Shown here: positions 7,196 to 15,732 of the stretch, piece after piece
Numbering within the stretch: the first letter of the stretch is position 1
Layout of the letters: the number at the start of each line of letters is the position of its first letter
Source: Streptomyces sp. WAC 01529
GTDB taxonomy: Bacteria > Actinomycetota > Actinomycetes > Streptomycetales > Streptomycetaceae
NCBI RefSeq assembly: GCF_003945545.1
Contig: NZ_CP029617.1
Location: forward strand, 7,467,001-7,531,000
Direction: 5' to 3'
Length of the DNA stretch: 64,000 nucleotides
Notes under the pieces: model-generated
What the model saw: only the letters and a program-made list of their open reading frames with translations
The model's database searches: none
Told to the model about the DNA's origin: nothing
Made by a program: the position numbers and the translations under genes

Positions 7196-9640
7196 TCAGC
7201 GCTGCTTCGGGTCGACCAGACCGGCCCTGCGCAGCGCCTCGGCCATCACGTCGTTGGCGGGCGGCGGCCCCTGCCGCTGCGGCTTCTGCCCACGCTGCCC
7301 CTGACCGGCACCACCGCGCTGTCCCTGAGCAGCACCGCCGCGCTGCCCTTGGCCACCGCGCTGCCCCTGGCCGCCCTGCCCCTGGCGCCGCTGCTGAGGC
7401 GGACGCCCACCTCGCTTCGGCTGCTCCCCGCCGGCCTCACCCGAAGGGCTCACCTCGTCGTCCAGACGCAGCGTCAGCGAGATCCGCTTGCGCGGGATGT
7501 CGACCTCCATGACCTTCACCTTGACGATGTCGCCCGGCTTGACCACGTCCCGCGGGTCCTTGACGAACGTCTTGGACATCGCGGAGACATGCACCAGGCC
7601 GTCCTGGTGGACGCCCACGTCCACGAAGGCCCCGAACGCGGCCACGTTCGTGACGACACCTTCGAGCACCATCCCCGTGGCCAGGTCGGAGATCTTCTCG
7701 ACGCCGTCCTTGAAGGTCGCCGTCTTGAAGGCCGGTCGCGGGTCGCGCCCGGGCTTCTCCAGCTCCTTGAGGATGTCGGTGACGGTGGGCAGACCGAAGG
7801 CATCGTCCACGAACTCGTCCGGCTTCAGCGCGCGCAGCGCCGCCGTGTTGCCGATCAGCGAGGAGACCTCGCCGCCCACCGACTTCACCATCTTGCGCAC
7901 CACCGGATAGGCCTCCGGGTGCACGCTGGAGGCGTCCAGCGGGTCGTCACCGCCACGGATGCGCAGGAAGCCCGCGCACTGCTCGTACGCCTTGGGGCCG
8001 AGCCGCGACACGTCCTTGAGACCCTTGCGGCTCTTGAACGGGCCGTTCGCGTCGCGGTGCGCCACGATGTTCTCCGCGAGGCCCGCGCCAATGCCGGAGA
8101 CCCGGGCGAGCAGCGGGGCGGACGCGGTGTTCACGTCCACGCCCACGCCGTTCACACAGTCCTCCACGACCGCGTCCAGCGAGCGCGACAGCTTCACTTC
8201 CGACAGGTCGTGCTGGTACTGGCCGACGCCGATCGACTTGGGGTCGATCTTCACCAGCTCGGCGAGCGGGTCCTGGAGCCGCCGCGCGATGGAGACCGCG
8301 CCGCGGATCGAGACATCGAGGTCCGGCAGCTCCTGCGAGGCGAACGCCGACGCGGAGTACACGGAGGCGCCCGCCTCGGAGACCATCACCTTCGTGAGGT
8401 TCAACTCCGGGTGCTTCGTGATGAGTTCGGCCGCGAGCTTGTCGGTCTCGCGGGACGCCGTGCCGTTGCCGATCGCGATCAGATCGACCGCGTGCTCCTT
8501 GGCGAGCCTCGCGAGCGTGGCGAGGGACTGGTCCCACTTGTTGGCGGGGACGTGCGGGTGGATCGTGTCGGTCGCCACGACCTTGCCGGTGGCGTCGACG
8601 ACGGCGACCTTCACACCCGTACGGAAACCGGGGTCGAGGCCGAGCGTCGCGCGCGTGCCCGCGGGCGCCGCGAGGAGCAGGTCGCGCAGGTTCGACGCGA
8701 AGACCCGCACCGCCTCGTCCTCGGCGGCCGTACGCAGCCGCAGCCGCAGGTCGATGCCGAGGTGGACGAGGATGCGGGTCCGCCAGGACCAGCGCACCGT
8801 GTCCTTGAGCCACTTGTCGCCCGGGCGGCCCCGGTCGGAGATGCCGAAGCGCTGGGCGACGATCCCCTCGTACGAAGACGGGCCTTCCGTGGCCTCCTCG
8901 GGCTCCAGGACGAGGTCGAGGACCTCCTCCTTCTCGCCGCGCAGCATGGCGAGGACGCGGTGCGAGGGCAGCTCCTTGAAGGGCTCGGCGAAGTCGAAGT
9001 AGTCGGCGAACTTGGCGCCCGCCTCCTCCTTGCCCTCGCGGACCTTCGCGGCGAGCCGGCCGCGCGTCCACATGCGCTCGCGCAGCTCGCCGATGAGGTC
9101 GGCGTCCTCCGAGAACCGCTCGGCGAGGATGGCGCGCGCCCCGTCCAGGGCGGCCTGCGGGTCCGCGACGCCCTTGTCGGCGTCCACGAACGCGGCCGCG
9201 GCGGCGTGCGGGTCCACGCTCGGGTCGCAGAGCAGCCCGTCCGCCAGCGGTTCGAGGCCCGCCTCGCGGGCGATCTGCGCCTTGGTGCGCCGCTTCGGCT
9301 TGAACGGCAGGTAGATGTCCTCCAGGCGGGCCTTGGTGTCGGCCTCGCGGATCCGCGCCTCGAGGTCGTCGGTGAGCTTGCCCTGCTCACGGACCGAGTC
9401 GAGGATCGCGGCGCGCCGCTCCTCCAGCTCCCGCAGATAGCGCAGCCGCTCCTCGAGCGTGCGCAGCTGCGCGTCGTCGAGCATCTCGGTCGCTTCCTTG
9501 CGGTAGCGCGCGATGAAGGGCACCGTCGAACCGCCGTCGAGCAGGTCGACGGCGGCCTTCACCTGCCGCTCCCGCACGCCGAGTTCCTCGGCGATCCTGC
9601 CTTCGATGGACGAGGGAGTGGACGTCTTCAAAGCTGCCAC
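7196..9640 (-). CDS. tex: Tex family RNA-binding transcription accessory protein
   Basis: 814 residues with the Tex domain order: an N-terminal helical part, the YqgF/RNase H-like fold (LGLDPGFRTGVKVAVVDATG, about residues 335-355), helix-hairpin-helix repeats (LLARVSGIGAGLAENIVAHR), and a C-terminal S1 domain (GMVLEGVVTNVAAFGAFVDV). The Tex family binds nucleic acids and influences transcription and tolerance to stress. The last 75 residues are a low-complexity tail of GQGQRGG-type repeats rich in Gln, Gly and Arg, probably an added RNA-binding or disordered extension. The ATG at 9640 fits homologues. It is convergent with the ABC-F gene. Confidence 0.93.
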   Translation of the reverse strand: MAALKTSTPSSIEGRIAEELGVRERQVKAAVDLLDGGSTVPFIARYRKEATEMLDDAQLRTLEERLRYLRELEERRAAILDSVREQGKLTDDLEARIREADTKARLEDIYLPFKPKRRTKAQIAREAGLEPLADGLLCDPSVDPHAAAAAFVDADKGVADPQAALDGARAILAERFSEDADLIGELRERMWTRGRLAAKVREGKEEAGAKFADYFDFAEPFKELPSHRVLAMLRGEKEEVLDLVLEPEEATEGPSSYEGIVAQRFGISDRGRPGDKWLKDTVRWSWRTRILVHLGIDLRLRLRTAAEDEAVRVFASNLRDLLLAAPAGTRATLGLDPGFRTGVKVAVVDATGKVVATDTIHPHVPANKWDQSLATLARLAKEHAVDLIAIGNGTASRETDKLAAELITKHPELNLTKVMVSEAGASVYSASAFASQELPDLDVSIRGAVSIARRLQDPLAELVKIDPKSIGVGQYQHDLSEVKLSRSLDAVVEDCVNGVGVDVNTASAPLLARVSGIGAGLAENIVAHRDANGPFKSRKGLKDVSRLGPKAYEQCAGFLRIRGGDDPLDASSVHPEAYPVVRKMVKSVGGEVSSLIGNTAALRALKPDEFVDDAFGLPTVTDILKELEKPGRDPRPAFKTATFKDGVEKISDLATGMVLEGVVTNVAAFGAFVDVGVHQDGLVHVSAMSKTFVKDPRDVVKPGDIVKVKVMEVDIPRKRISLTLRLDDEVSPSGEAGGEQPKRGGRPPQQRRQGQGGQGQRGGQGQRGGAAQGQRGGAGQGQRGQKPQRQGPPPANDVMAEALRRAGLVDPKQR

Positions 9641-9706
9641 GTTCCGGTACCGCCTTCTCGCTGGGGTTGCCGGGCAATTGTGGCAGGTGGCACCGGCAGC
9701 GGCGGA

Positions 9707-9883
9707 TCAGACCCGGCGGGCCCGCCCCGCCCGGCCGGAACGCCGGCCGGAGCCCCGGCCGCCCCGCCTCGCGGAACTGGAGGCTCCGCCGAACAGCCGG
9801 GCGAGCGCCCGGAACGGCAGGGTGACGACGGTGGCGAGGGCGCCGCCGATCTGACGCAGGATGTCCGCGATGGCACGGAACAT
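9707..9883 (-). CDS. LPFR motif small protein
   Basis: A 58-residue peptide starting MFRAIADILRQIGGALATVV, followed by TLPFRALARLFGGAS. The stretch around TLPFRALARLFGG recalls small Streptomyces proteins named for an LPFR motif. The N-terminal half is an amphipathic to hydrophobic helix; the C-terminal 25 residues are almost only Gly, Ser, Ala and Arg. An AAAGGGG site lies 6-8 nt before the ATG at 9883, which supports translation from this start rather than from further upstream. No function is known; a membrane-surface association is only an inference from the helix and basic tail. Confidence 0.7.
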   Translation of the reverse strand: MFRAIADILRQIGGALATVVTLPFRALARLFGGASSSARRGGRGSGRRSGRAGRARRV

Positions 9884-10043
9884 AGGGATTCCCCTTTCGT
9901 CTCCCGGCGCTGCCATGACGGCGGCCAGGAGACGGACGGGTACCTCGGAGCGGCGCTGCCATGCCGAAAGCCGCCCTCAGCTTTGCCGGGCGCACTGGCC
10001 GCAGCCGCCCTCAGCCTTGCCGAGCAGGCCGGCCGAACCGCCC

Positions 10044-10934
10044 TCAGCCCTTGCCGAGCAGATCCGCCGGGAACGCCCCCGCCTGCAACGCCGCCCCGAT
10101 GAACACGGTGCCCAGCTCCGTCAGGCGCTCGACGCCCGCCGCGCCCAGATGTTCGTAGGGCGCCCGGTCCAGACGGTCCGTGCGCGCCTCGATGTCCCGG
10201 CGCAGTGCCACCCCGTCCTCGGTCAACTCGCCCTCGCCGTCGAGCAGTCCGCGCCCGCGCAGCCGCTCCTCGGCGGCGTCCCACTCCTGCTGGGTCCAGC
10301 CGCGGGTGGAGAAGACCCACTTCGGGGCGATGCCCTTGCCGGTGGCCGTGTGGGTCACCAGCGCTTCCAGACCGTCGAGCCCGGCGTCGAGCAGCACGGT
10401 CAGGTGTCCGTCGCCGCGGTGCTCGCGCAGCAGCGTGGCCGCGTGCCAGTACGCGAGGTGCGGCTCCTCGGGGACCGGCAGGTCGGCGTGGGCCGAGTAC
10501 AGGGGGCGCGCGGTACGGGTACAGGCCTCGGCGGCGCGCAGCGCGAGCCCCGCTGCTTCCGCCATCTCCGCGCAGGCCACGGCCTCCTCCCCGAGCACCC
10601 GGCGCAACGTCGCGTCGACGGCGCGCAGGCGTGCGCCGAGGACCTCCTCGGGGCCCGCGATGTTCCACACCTCGGGCACATGCGCGGCGACCAGGTCGTG
10701 CTTGTAGTTGTAGAAGGCGGCGGTCACGACACCGGCGCCGACGGGGCCCATCGCGGCCGCGCGCACGGCGAAGTTGACGGCACTGGGGTGGGTGATCCCC
10801 AGCTGGGCCATCTCCCGCGTCACATCCGACGAGAAGTAGTGCGTCGAGTGCAGGGAGTTGAGCACGCTGTGACAGCGGCGTCCCGCGCGCGGGTGCAGCG
10901 CGGAGTCCGAGGGCGAGGTCGTCGAAGAGGTCAT
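10044..10934 (-). CDS. SCO6745-like conserved protein
   Basis: 296 residues, largely alpha-helical and Ala-rich, beginning MTSSTTSPSDSALHPRAGRR. The body (LHSTHYFSSDVTREMAQLGI ... MGPVGAGVVTAAFYNYKHDL) matches the SCO6745 family found throughout Streptomyces. The C-terminal third, with WTQQEWDAAEERLRGRGLLD and GELTEDGVALRRDIEARTD, looks like a winged-helix unit, so a regulatory role is possible but unproven. No Shine-Dalgarno is evident before the ATG. An 18-bp inverted repeat resembling a TetR operator begins 10 bp upstream of the start, which suggests the gene is repressed by a TetR-type regulator. It is divergent from the GlxA-type gene. Confidence 0.7.
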   Translation of the reverse strand: MTSSTTSPSDSALHPRAGRRCHSVLNSLHSTHYFSSDVTREMAQLGITHPSAVNFAVRAAAMGPVGAGVVTAAFYNYKHDLVAAHVPEVWNIAGPEEVLGARLRAVDATLRRVLGEEAVACAEMAEAAGLALRAAEACTRTARPLYSAHADLPVPEEPHLAYWHAATLLREHRGDGHLTVLLDAGLDGLEALVTHTATGKGIAPKWVFSTRGWTQQEWDAAEERLRGRGLLDGEGELTEDGVALRRDIEARTDRLDRAPYEHLGAAGVERLTELGTVFIGAALQAGAFPADLLGKG

Positions 10935-10943
10935 GGGGGCACG

Positions 10944-10961
10944 ATACCTACTGGTTGGTAT
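10944..10961. promoter_or_regulatory. TetR-type operator candidate
   Basis: ATACCTACTGGTTGGTAT is an imperfect inverted repeat (ATACC/GGTAT arms, 14 of 18 bases symmetric) of the length and style bound by TetR dimers. It lies immediately upstream of the SCO6745-like gene in the divergent interval. No tetR gene is adjacent. Confidence 0.5.
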
Positions 10962-11079
10962 GGCGTCTGCGGGGCGACCGCACGCCAAGACGCCAGGACC
11001 CCATATCCAGACCCCCATGGCAGAAAAGGTGGGGCGCTCGTCATTGCGGCCATCCCCCCGGGAGCCAAGAATCGAGGGC

Positions 11080-12087
11080 ATGGAGCAGCGAACCGTCCTG
11101 GTCGTCCTCTTCGAAGGCGTTCAGAGCCTCGACGTCACGGGCCCCGTGGAGGTCTTCACGGGCGCGACGCACTGCCTTCCCGACCCCGCCGACGGATACC
11201 TCGTCCGCACCGCCTCCATGGACGGGAAGCCCGTACGGACGTCCAGCGGCCTCACCCTCGTCCCGGACCACGCGATGCCCGACGCCCCCGTCCCGCACAC
11301 CCTGCTCGTCCCGGGCGGCATCGGCACCCGCCCGCCGGACCCGGAGCTGATCGACTGGCTGCGCACCCACGGCCCCCGGGCACGGCGCCTGGTCTCGGTC
11401 TGCACCGGCGCCATCCGCCTCGCCGAGGCGGGCCTGCTGGAGGGCCGCCGGGCGACGACGCACTGGGCGTACTGTGCCAAGCTCGCCCAGGACCACCCGG
11501 GCGTCGAGGTCGACCCGGACCCGATCTACGTACGCGACGGCCATGTCGCCACGTCCGCCGGGGTCACCGCCGGGATCGACCTCGCCCTGGCTCTCGTGGA
11601 GGAGGACCTGGGCCGCGACGTGGCACTCACCGTCGCCCGCTACCTGGTCGTCTTTCTGCGACGGCCGGGCAACCAGGCGCAGTTCAGCGTCCAGCTCGCC
11701 GCGCAGACCGCGCGGCGCGAGCCCCTGCGCGAGGTCCAGCAGTGGATCACCGAGCACCCGGCCGACGACCTGTCGGTCGAGACGCTCGCCGCCCGCGCCC
11801 GCCTCTCACCCCGCCACTTCGCCCGCGCCTTCCAGGCCGAGACCGGCCTGACACCGGGCAAGTACGTCGAGCGCGTCCGCGTCGAGCACGCGCGCCGCCT
11901 CCTGGAGGACACCTCCGACGGGGTGGAGGAGGTCTCGCGCGCCTGCGGCTACGGCACACCGGAGACCATGCGCCGCGCCTTCATCAGGGCGCTCGGCGCG
12001 GCGCCCGCGGAGTACCGCCGCCGCTTCCACCCCGCCCCCGCGCCCCCTCCGAAGAACAGCGCACCCACCACTCACGCCCACCGGTAA
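11080..12087 (+). CDS. GlxA family transcriptional regulator (DJ-1/PfpI domain plus AraC HTH)
   Basis: 335 residues. The N-terminal half is a DJ-1/PfpI-like domain with the nucleophile-elbow region SVCTGAIRLAEAGLL. The C-terminal half is an AraC-type double helix-turn-helix (LSVETLAARARLSPRHFARA followed by TGLTPGKYVERVRVEHARRL, then ACGYGTPETMRRAFIRALG). GlxA proteins activate small-molecule catabolic genes; the amidotransferase-like domain is thought to sense a ligand. The next gene encodes a stand-alone DJ-1 protein 15 bp downstream and is the likely target or partner. Start MEQRTVLVVLFEGVQ matches the family N-terminus; its ribosome-binding site is weak (GAGGG ending one base before the ATG). 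Confidence 0.85.
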   Translation: MEQRTVLVVLFEGVQSLDVTGPVEVFTGATHCLPDPADGYLVRTASMDGKPVRTSSGLTLVPDHAMPDAPVPHTLLVPGGIGTRPPDPELIDWLRTHGPRARRLVSVCTGAIRLAEAGLLEGRRATTHWAYCAKLAQDHPGVEVDPDPIYVRDGHVATSAGVTAGIDLALALVEEDLGRDVALTVARYLVVFLRRPGNQAQFSVQLAAQTARREPLREVQQWITEHPADDLSVETLAARARLSPRHFARAFQAETGLTPGKYVERVRVEHARRLLEDTSDGVEEVSRACGYGTPETMRRAFIRALGAAPAEYRRRFHPAPAPPPKNSAPTTHAHR

Positions 12088-12102
12088 CCGATAGGGGACA
12101 CC

Positions 12103-12735
12103 ATGCAGATCGCCATCGCCCTGTACGAGCGCTTCACCGTCCTGGACGCGATAGGGCCGTACCAGACGCTGTACGGCCTGCCCGGCGCCGAGACCGTCTT
12201 CGTGGCCGAGAAGGCGGGCCCCGTGCGCGACGACGGCGGCAACCTCTCCCTCCTCGCCGAGAAGACCTTCGACGAGGTCCGGCGCCCGGACATCGTGGTC
12301 GTCCCCGGCGGTCCCGGCCAGAGCGACCAGATGGAGAACGAGGCGCTCCTCGGCTGGCTCCGCGCCGTCGACGCCACCACGACCTGGACGACCTCGGTGT
12401 GCACCGGTTCGCTGGCGCTTGCCGCCGCGGGTCTCCTCAAGGGCCGCCGCGCCACCTCGCACTGGCTCGCCCTGACCGAACTGGACCGCCTCGGCGTCCG
12501 TTCGACGGGGGAGCGGGTCGTCTTCGACGGCAAGTACGTCACGGCGGCGGGCGTCTCCGCGGGCATCGACATGGGGCTCACCCTGGCCGGCAAGATCGCG
12601 GGCGACGAGCACGCGCAGACCGTACAGCTCCTGACGGAGTACGACCCGCAGCCGCCCTACGACGCCGGGTCCCCGGAGAAGGCGCCCGCGCACATCGTGG
12701 CGAGGTTCCGCGACGGCAGCCGCTTCGATCAGTAG
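12103..12735 (+). CDS. DJ-1/PfpI family protein
   Basis: 210 residues starting MQIAIALYERFTVLDAIGPY, with GGGGA upstream of the ATG. It has the DJ-1 core, VVVPGGPGQSDQM for the acidic loop region and TSVCTGSLALAAAGLL for the Cys elbow. The family includes isonitrile hydratases, glyoxalase III-like enzymes and proteases; the visible motifs fit the isonitrile hydratase/GlxA-like clade best, but substrate is not determined. It follows the GlxA regulator on the same strand and is probably co-transcribed with it. A short stem lies just after the stop. Confidence 0.82.
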   Translation: MQIAIALYERFTVLDAIGPYQTLYGLPGAETVFVAEKAGPVRDDGGNLSLLAEKTFDEVRRPDIVVVPGGPGQSDQMENEALLGWLRAVDATTTWTTSVCTGSLALAAAGLLKGRRATSHWLALTELDRLGVRSTGERVVFDGKYVTAAGVSAGIDMGLTLAGKIAGDEHAQTVQLLTEYDPQPPYDAGSPEKAPAHIVARFRDGSRFDQ

Positions 12736-12738
12736 CGG

Positions 12739-12755
12739 CCGCCCGGCCCGGGCGG
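12739..12755. terminator. Short bidirectional hairpin
   Basis: CCGCCCG and CGGGCGG pair around a 3-nt loop between two convergent genes. The stem is 7 bp, so it is a modest terminator candidate for either strand. Confidence 0.45.
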
Positions 12756-12772
12756 GCGCTGCGCTCGCAGGT

Positions 12773-13528
12773 TCACCCGGCGGGGGCGCTCCACGTGAAG
12801 CGCGGCTGCCTGCGCTCCAGGAACGCGGCGACGCCCTCCGCGGTGTCGCCGTCGACGCGGGCCTGCTCGGCCGCCCAGTACGCGTCCCGGTCGGTGCGCC
12901 CCGCGGTGAACTCCTTGGCCGCCGCCTGCGTCAGCTGTGAGCGCGACGCGAGGACGCGGGTGAACTCCGCCACCCGCTTGTCGAGGCCGTCCGCGGGCAG
13001 CACCTCGTCCACGAGGCCGGTCCGCAGCGCCCGCTCCGCGCCGATCAACTCACCCGAGAAGAGGAGGTACTTGGCGGTGGCGGGGCCCACCAGCGACACC
13101 AGGCGCCGGGTGGACGACGCCGGATAGACGATCCCGAGCTTCGCGGGCGTGACCCCGAACGAGGCGTCCTCGTCCGCGAAGCGCAGATCGCACGCCCCGG
13201 CCAGCTGGCAGCCGCCGCCCACGCAGTAACCGCGCACCGCGGCGAGCGTCGGCTTGGGGAAGCCCGCGATCGCCTCCTCGGCCCGCACCGCCAGCTCCTG
13301 CGCCTCCTCGGGAGCCTGCCGCAGCGAGGAGATGTCCGCGCCCGCGCAGAACGTGCCGCCCTCCCCGGTGAGCACCACGGCGCGGACGGCCGGGTCGGCG
13401 GCGAGCCCCGCGAACAGCGTCGGCACCTGACGCCACATCCGCGCGGTCATGGCGTTGCGCTTGGCCGGATGGTCGATGACGACGGTGGCGACGCCGTCCG
13501 TGACGGTGTGCCTCAGCTGCGGCTCCAT
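12773..13528 (-). CDS. Enoyl-CoA hydratase/isomerase family protein
   Basis: 251 residues of the crotonase fold. Oxyanion-hole segments are present (FCAGADISSL and YCVGGGCQLAGACDLR), followed by FGVTPAKLGIVYPASSTRRL. In hydratases the two catalytic Glu lie near the second motif and in the region here reading GVTPAKLGIVYP. That position lacks the usual Glu pair, so isomerase, decarboxylase or other crotonase chemistry is possible. ATG at 13528 gives MEPQLRHTVTDGVATVVI, a normal N-terminus. It is convergent with the DJ-1 gene and divergent from the HdeD gene. Confidence 0.85.
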   Translation of the reverse strand: MEPQLRHTVTDGVATVVIDHPAKRNAMTARMWRQVPTLFAGLAADPAVRAVVLTGEGGTFCAGADISSLRQAPEEAQELAVRAEEAIAGFPKPTLAAVRGYCVGGGCQLAGACDLRFADEDASFGVTPAKLGIVYPASSTRRLVSLVGPATAKYLLFSGELIGAERALRTGLVDEVLPADGLDKRVAEFTRVLASRSQLTQAAAKEFTAGRTDRDAYWAAEQARVDGDTAEGVAAFLERRQPRFTWSAPAG

Positions 13529-13660
13529 GCGCCGGATGCTATCCGCACCCCTCGAACGTACGATCAAGAAGGGGGCGATCCGCAAGACCTGACGAGCCCG
13601 CGAGGCCCGCAAGGTCTGAGAGCCCGCAAGGCCGCGAGGCCTGAGAGCACGGAGGCGCTG

Positions 13661-14335
13661 ATGGCCAGACGCAGGGACGCCAAGGACGCCAGGGACGCGA
13701 TGTCCGCCCGGTCCGCCGGGCCCGCGAGCGGCACCGCCGGGCCCCGGGGCGCCCGCCTCAGCCGCAGCTTCGGCTGGCTCGCGCTGCTGGGCGTGATCCT
13801 GGCGGTCGCCGGGATCGTCGGCCTCGTCTACGTGGGCGTGGCCACACTGACCTCGATGCTGCTGTTCGGCTGGCTCCTGCTGGTCGGCGGGCTCGTCGGC
13901 CTGCTGCACGCCGTCCAGTCGCGGGGCAGCAACTTCTTCTGGCTCGGCGTGGTGGTCGCGGCGCTCAATCTCGCCGCGGGCGTCGTGATCATCCGCAGGC
14001 CCGAGGTGGCGGCGGAGGCGCTGACCATGTTCGCGGCGCTGCTCTTCCTGACCGGCGGCGTGTTCCGCCTGGTCGGCAGTCTGGTGGTGCGCGGTCCGCA
14101 GTTCGCCCTGACGCTGCTGCAAGGCGCCTTCGGCCTGCTCATCGGCGTCCTGGTCCTCGCCGAGTGGCCCAGCAGCAGTCAGTACGTCATCGGCTGCTTC
14201 TTCTCCCTGGCACTGCTCTTCGACGGCCTCGGACTGATCGCCACCGGCATCGGCGGCCGCCGCATCGTGAGCCTCGTACAACCTGAAGAAGCCTCGGAAG
14301 CACCACGAGGCGGGCAGGACCAGTCGCACATCTGA
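13661..14335 (+). CDS. HdeD family membrane protein (DUF308)
   Basis: 224 residues with about six hydrophobic segments in pairs (LALLGVILAVAGIVGLVYVG, TSMLLFGWLLLVGGLVGLLH, FWLGVVVAALNLAAGVVII, and so on), the pattern of HdeD/DUF308 proteins linked to acid resistance in enterobacteria. The N-terminal 45 residues are charged and disordered (ARRRDAKDARDAMSARSAG). GGAGG at 13651-13655 sits 5 nt before the ATG. Upstream DNA has short repeats built on CCGCAAGG and CTGAGAG. The role in Streptomyces is unknown. Confidence 0.8.
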   Translation: MARRRDAKDARDAMSARSAGPASGTAGPRGARLSRSFGWLALLGVILAVAGIVGLVYVGVATLTSMLLFGWLLLVGGLVGLLHAVQSRGSNFFWLGVVVAALNLAAGVVIIRRPEVAAEALTMFAALLFLTGGVFRLVGSLVVRGPQFALTLLQGAFGLLIGVLVLAEWPSSSQYVIGCFFSLALLFDGLGLIATGIGGRRIVSLVQPEEASEAPRGGQDQSHI

Positions 14336-14428
14336 CGCTGTCATACGCCCGCGATCAAATTCCGCCGATAATCGCTGACTTCTGGTCAGTGGCGCGGTCC
14401 GAACCAGTGCGTTCCCAACACTCGATGT

Positions 14429-15025
14429 GTGGTGACAATCGAGCGCGAGGGCGGCGACCGGACGATGGCGAACGACGGGAGGGGGCCCGGCCCGCTCCCC
14501 AGGGGCGACGGACAGGCGCCGTACGAAGACGGGCAGGTGCCGTACGCGGGCCGACAGGCCCCGTATCAGGACCGACAGACGCCGTACGAAGTCGGACAGG
14601 CGCCGTACGAAGGGGTGTGGCGCTTCACCGCCCCCGCCGTCGACGCCTCCGTGCCCCAGGCACGGCACGCGGTGCGGGACCTGCTGGCCCGGCAGGGAGT
14701 ACCGACGTCGGACGACCTCACCCAGGGGCTGCTGCTCATCGTCTCCGAGCTGGTGACCAACGCGGTGCGCCATGCCGCCCTGCTCTCGCCGATGCTCGCC
14801 GTGGAGGTCGCGGTCGGCGCCGAGTGGGTGCGGGTCTCCGTCGAGGACGACCATCCGTACCGCCCGACGGCGCTGGAGGCGGACCACGGGCAGACGGGCG
14901 GCCGCGGACTGCTCATCGTCCGCGAGATCACGCAGGAGGCGGGCGGCGCCTGCGACGTCGAGCACACCGCGAGCGGGGGCAAGGTCATCTGGGCGGCCCT
15001 GCCCCTGAAGCCCACCTCCGGATAG
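14429..15025 (+). CDS. ATP-binding protein, RsbW/SpoIIAB-like (HATPase_c) with N-terminal heptapeptide repeats
   Basis: About 198 residues. The C-terminal 135 form a GHKL ATPase domain with N-box LIVSELVTNAVRHAAL, a G1-like VSVEDDHPY and GGRGLLIVREITQEAGG. Such short proteins are the Streptomyces anti-sigma/serine-kinase-like regulators, although binding partners are not next door. The N-terminal part carries five tandem 7-residue repeats of the form G/R-Q-x-P-Y-x-x (bases 14510-14614), unusual for the family. Start is uncertain: GTG 14429 (or 14432) has no Shine-Dalgarno; ATG 14465 has GAGGGCGG 10-13 nt upstream and would shorten the protein by 12 residues. Confidence 0.8.
   Translation: MVTIEREGGDRTMANDGRGPGPLPRGDGQAPYEDGQVPYAGRQAPYQDRQTPYEVGQAPYEGVWRFTAPAVDASVPQARHAVRDLLARQGVPTSDDLTQGLLLIVSELVTNAVRHAALLSPMLAVEVAVGAEWVRVSVEDDHPYRPTALEADHGQTGGRGLLIVREITQEAGGACDVEHTASGGKVIWAALPLKPTSG
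14510..14614 (+). repeat. Five tandem 21-bp repeats coding heptapeptides
   Basis: Five in-frame 21-bp units encode GQAPYED, GQVPYAG, RQAPYQD, RQTPYEV and GQAPYEG. Each keeps Q-x-P-Y and a CAG..CC(G/C)TA core. Perfect period and divergent wobble bases suggest an old expansion that is kept at protein level. Confidence 0.85.
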
Positions 15026-15031
15026 AGGCTC

Positions 15032-15625
15032 CTACCAGCCGGCCGAGGGCCCGGTCAGCTCCTTGATCGCGGGCCGCGCCGCGTCAAGGACGGTCATGAA
15101 CCACGCGGAGAACGGCCCCTTCTCGTGCCGGGCCCTCAGCTCCTCGGCCGTCACGAACGCGGTCTCGCCGACCTCGGAGGCGTCCGGGCGCAGCGGCGAC
15201 TGGACCATCCCGACGAAGAGGTGGTTGAACTCCTGCTCCACCAGGCCCGACTCCGGGTCCGGGTGGTTGTAGCGCACGGTGCCCGCCTCGGCGAGCAGTG
15301 AGGGGGAGACCCCCAGCTCCTCGTACGTGCGCCGGGCGGCCGCGGCGAACGGCGCCTCGCCCGGGTAGGGGTGGCCGCAGCAGGTGTTCGACCAGACGCC
15401 GGGGGAGTGGTACTTGCCGAGCGCGCGCTGCTGGAGCAGCAGCCGGCCCTGCTCGTCGAAGAGGAAAACGGAGAACGCCCGGTGCAGCTGCCCGGGCGCC
15501 TGATGCGCGGAGAGTTTCTCCGCTGTGCCGATCGTCCTGCCGTCCTCGTCGACGAGTTCCAGCAAGATCGCTTCTCCGGTGCCGTTCGACGAGCTGTTCG
15601 CCGCGGTGGCAGGTGTGATCGGCAT
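15032..15625 (-). CDS. idi: Isopentenyl-diphosphate delta-isomerase, type I
   Basis: 197 residues of the Nudix-like type I IPP isomerase. Key segments are FSVFLFDEQGRLLLQQRALG, KYHSPGVWSNTCCGHPYPGE (active-site Cys and metal-binding His), RRTYEELGV and EQEFNHLFVG (metal and acid residues). It interconverts IPP and DMAPP, supplying precursor for the hopanoid and other terpenoid genes about 11 kb downstream. ATG 15625 is chosen because GAAGGA precedes it; an in-frame ATG at 15631 overlaps that site. It is convergent with the ATP-binding protein gene, with stops 6 bp apart. Confidence 0.94.
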   Translation of the reverse strand: MPITPATAANSSSNGTGEAILLELVDEDGRTIGTAEKLSAHQAPGQLHRAFSVFLFDEQGRLLLQQRALGKYHSPGVWSNTCCGHPYPGEAPFAAAARRTYEELGVSPSLLAEAGTVRYNHPDPESGLVEQEFNHLFVGMVQSPLRPDASEVGETAFVTAEELRARHEKGPFSAWFMTVLDAARPAIKELTGPSAGW

Positions 15626-15732
15626 ACCCATCCTTCGCTTTGGTTCGAGCCTCAAGTCTGCCGTACGTTCCGGGCACTCCAGGTACTCCGGGACCCGCAT
15701 GTCCCGGCGCGCGGAAGCACGACGGGACTCGA

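Noticed and set aside
7349..10102. Plus-strand open frame of 917 codons opposite tex
   Set aside because: Low-complexity composition, no motif, antisense to a well-supported Tex protein.
9861..13127. Plus-strand open frame of 1088 codons across several genes
   Set aside because: Runs across SCO6745-like, GlxA and DJ-1 genes in the wrong frame and is Arg/Pro-rich without motifs.
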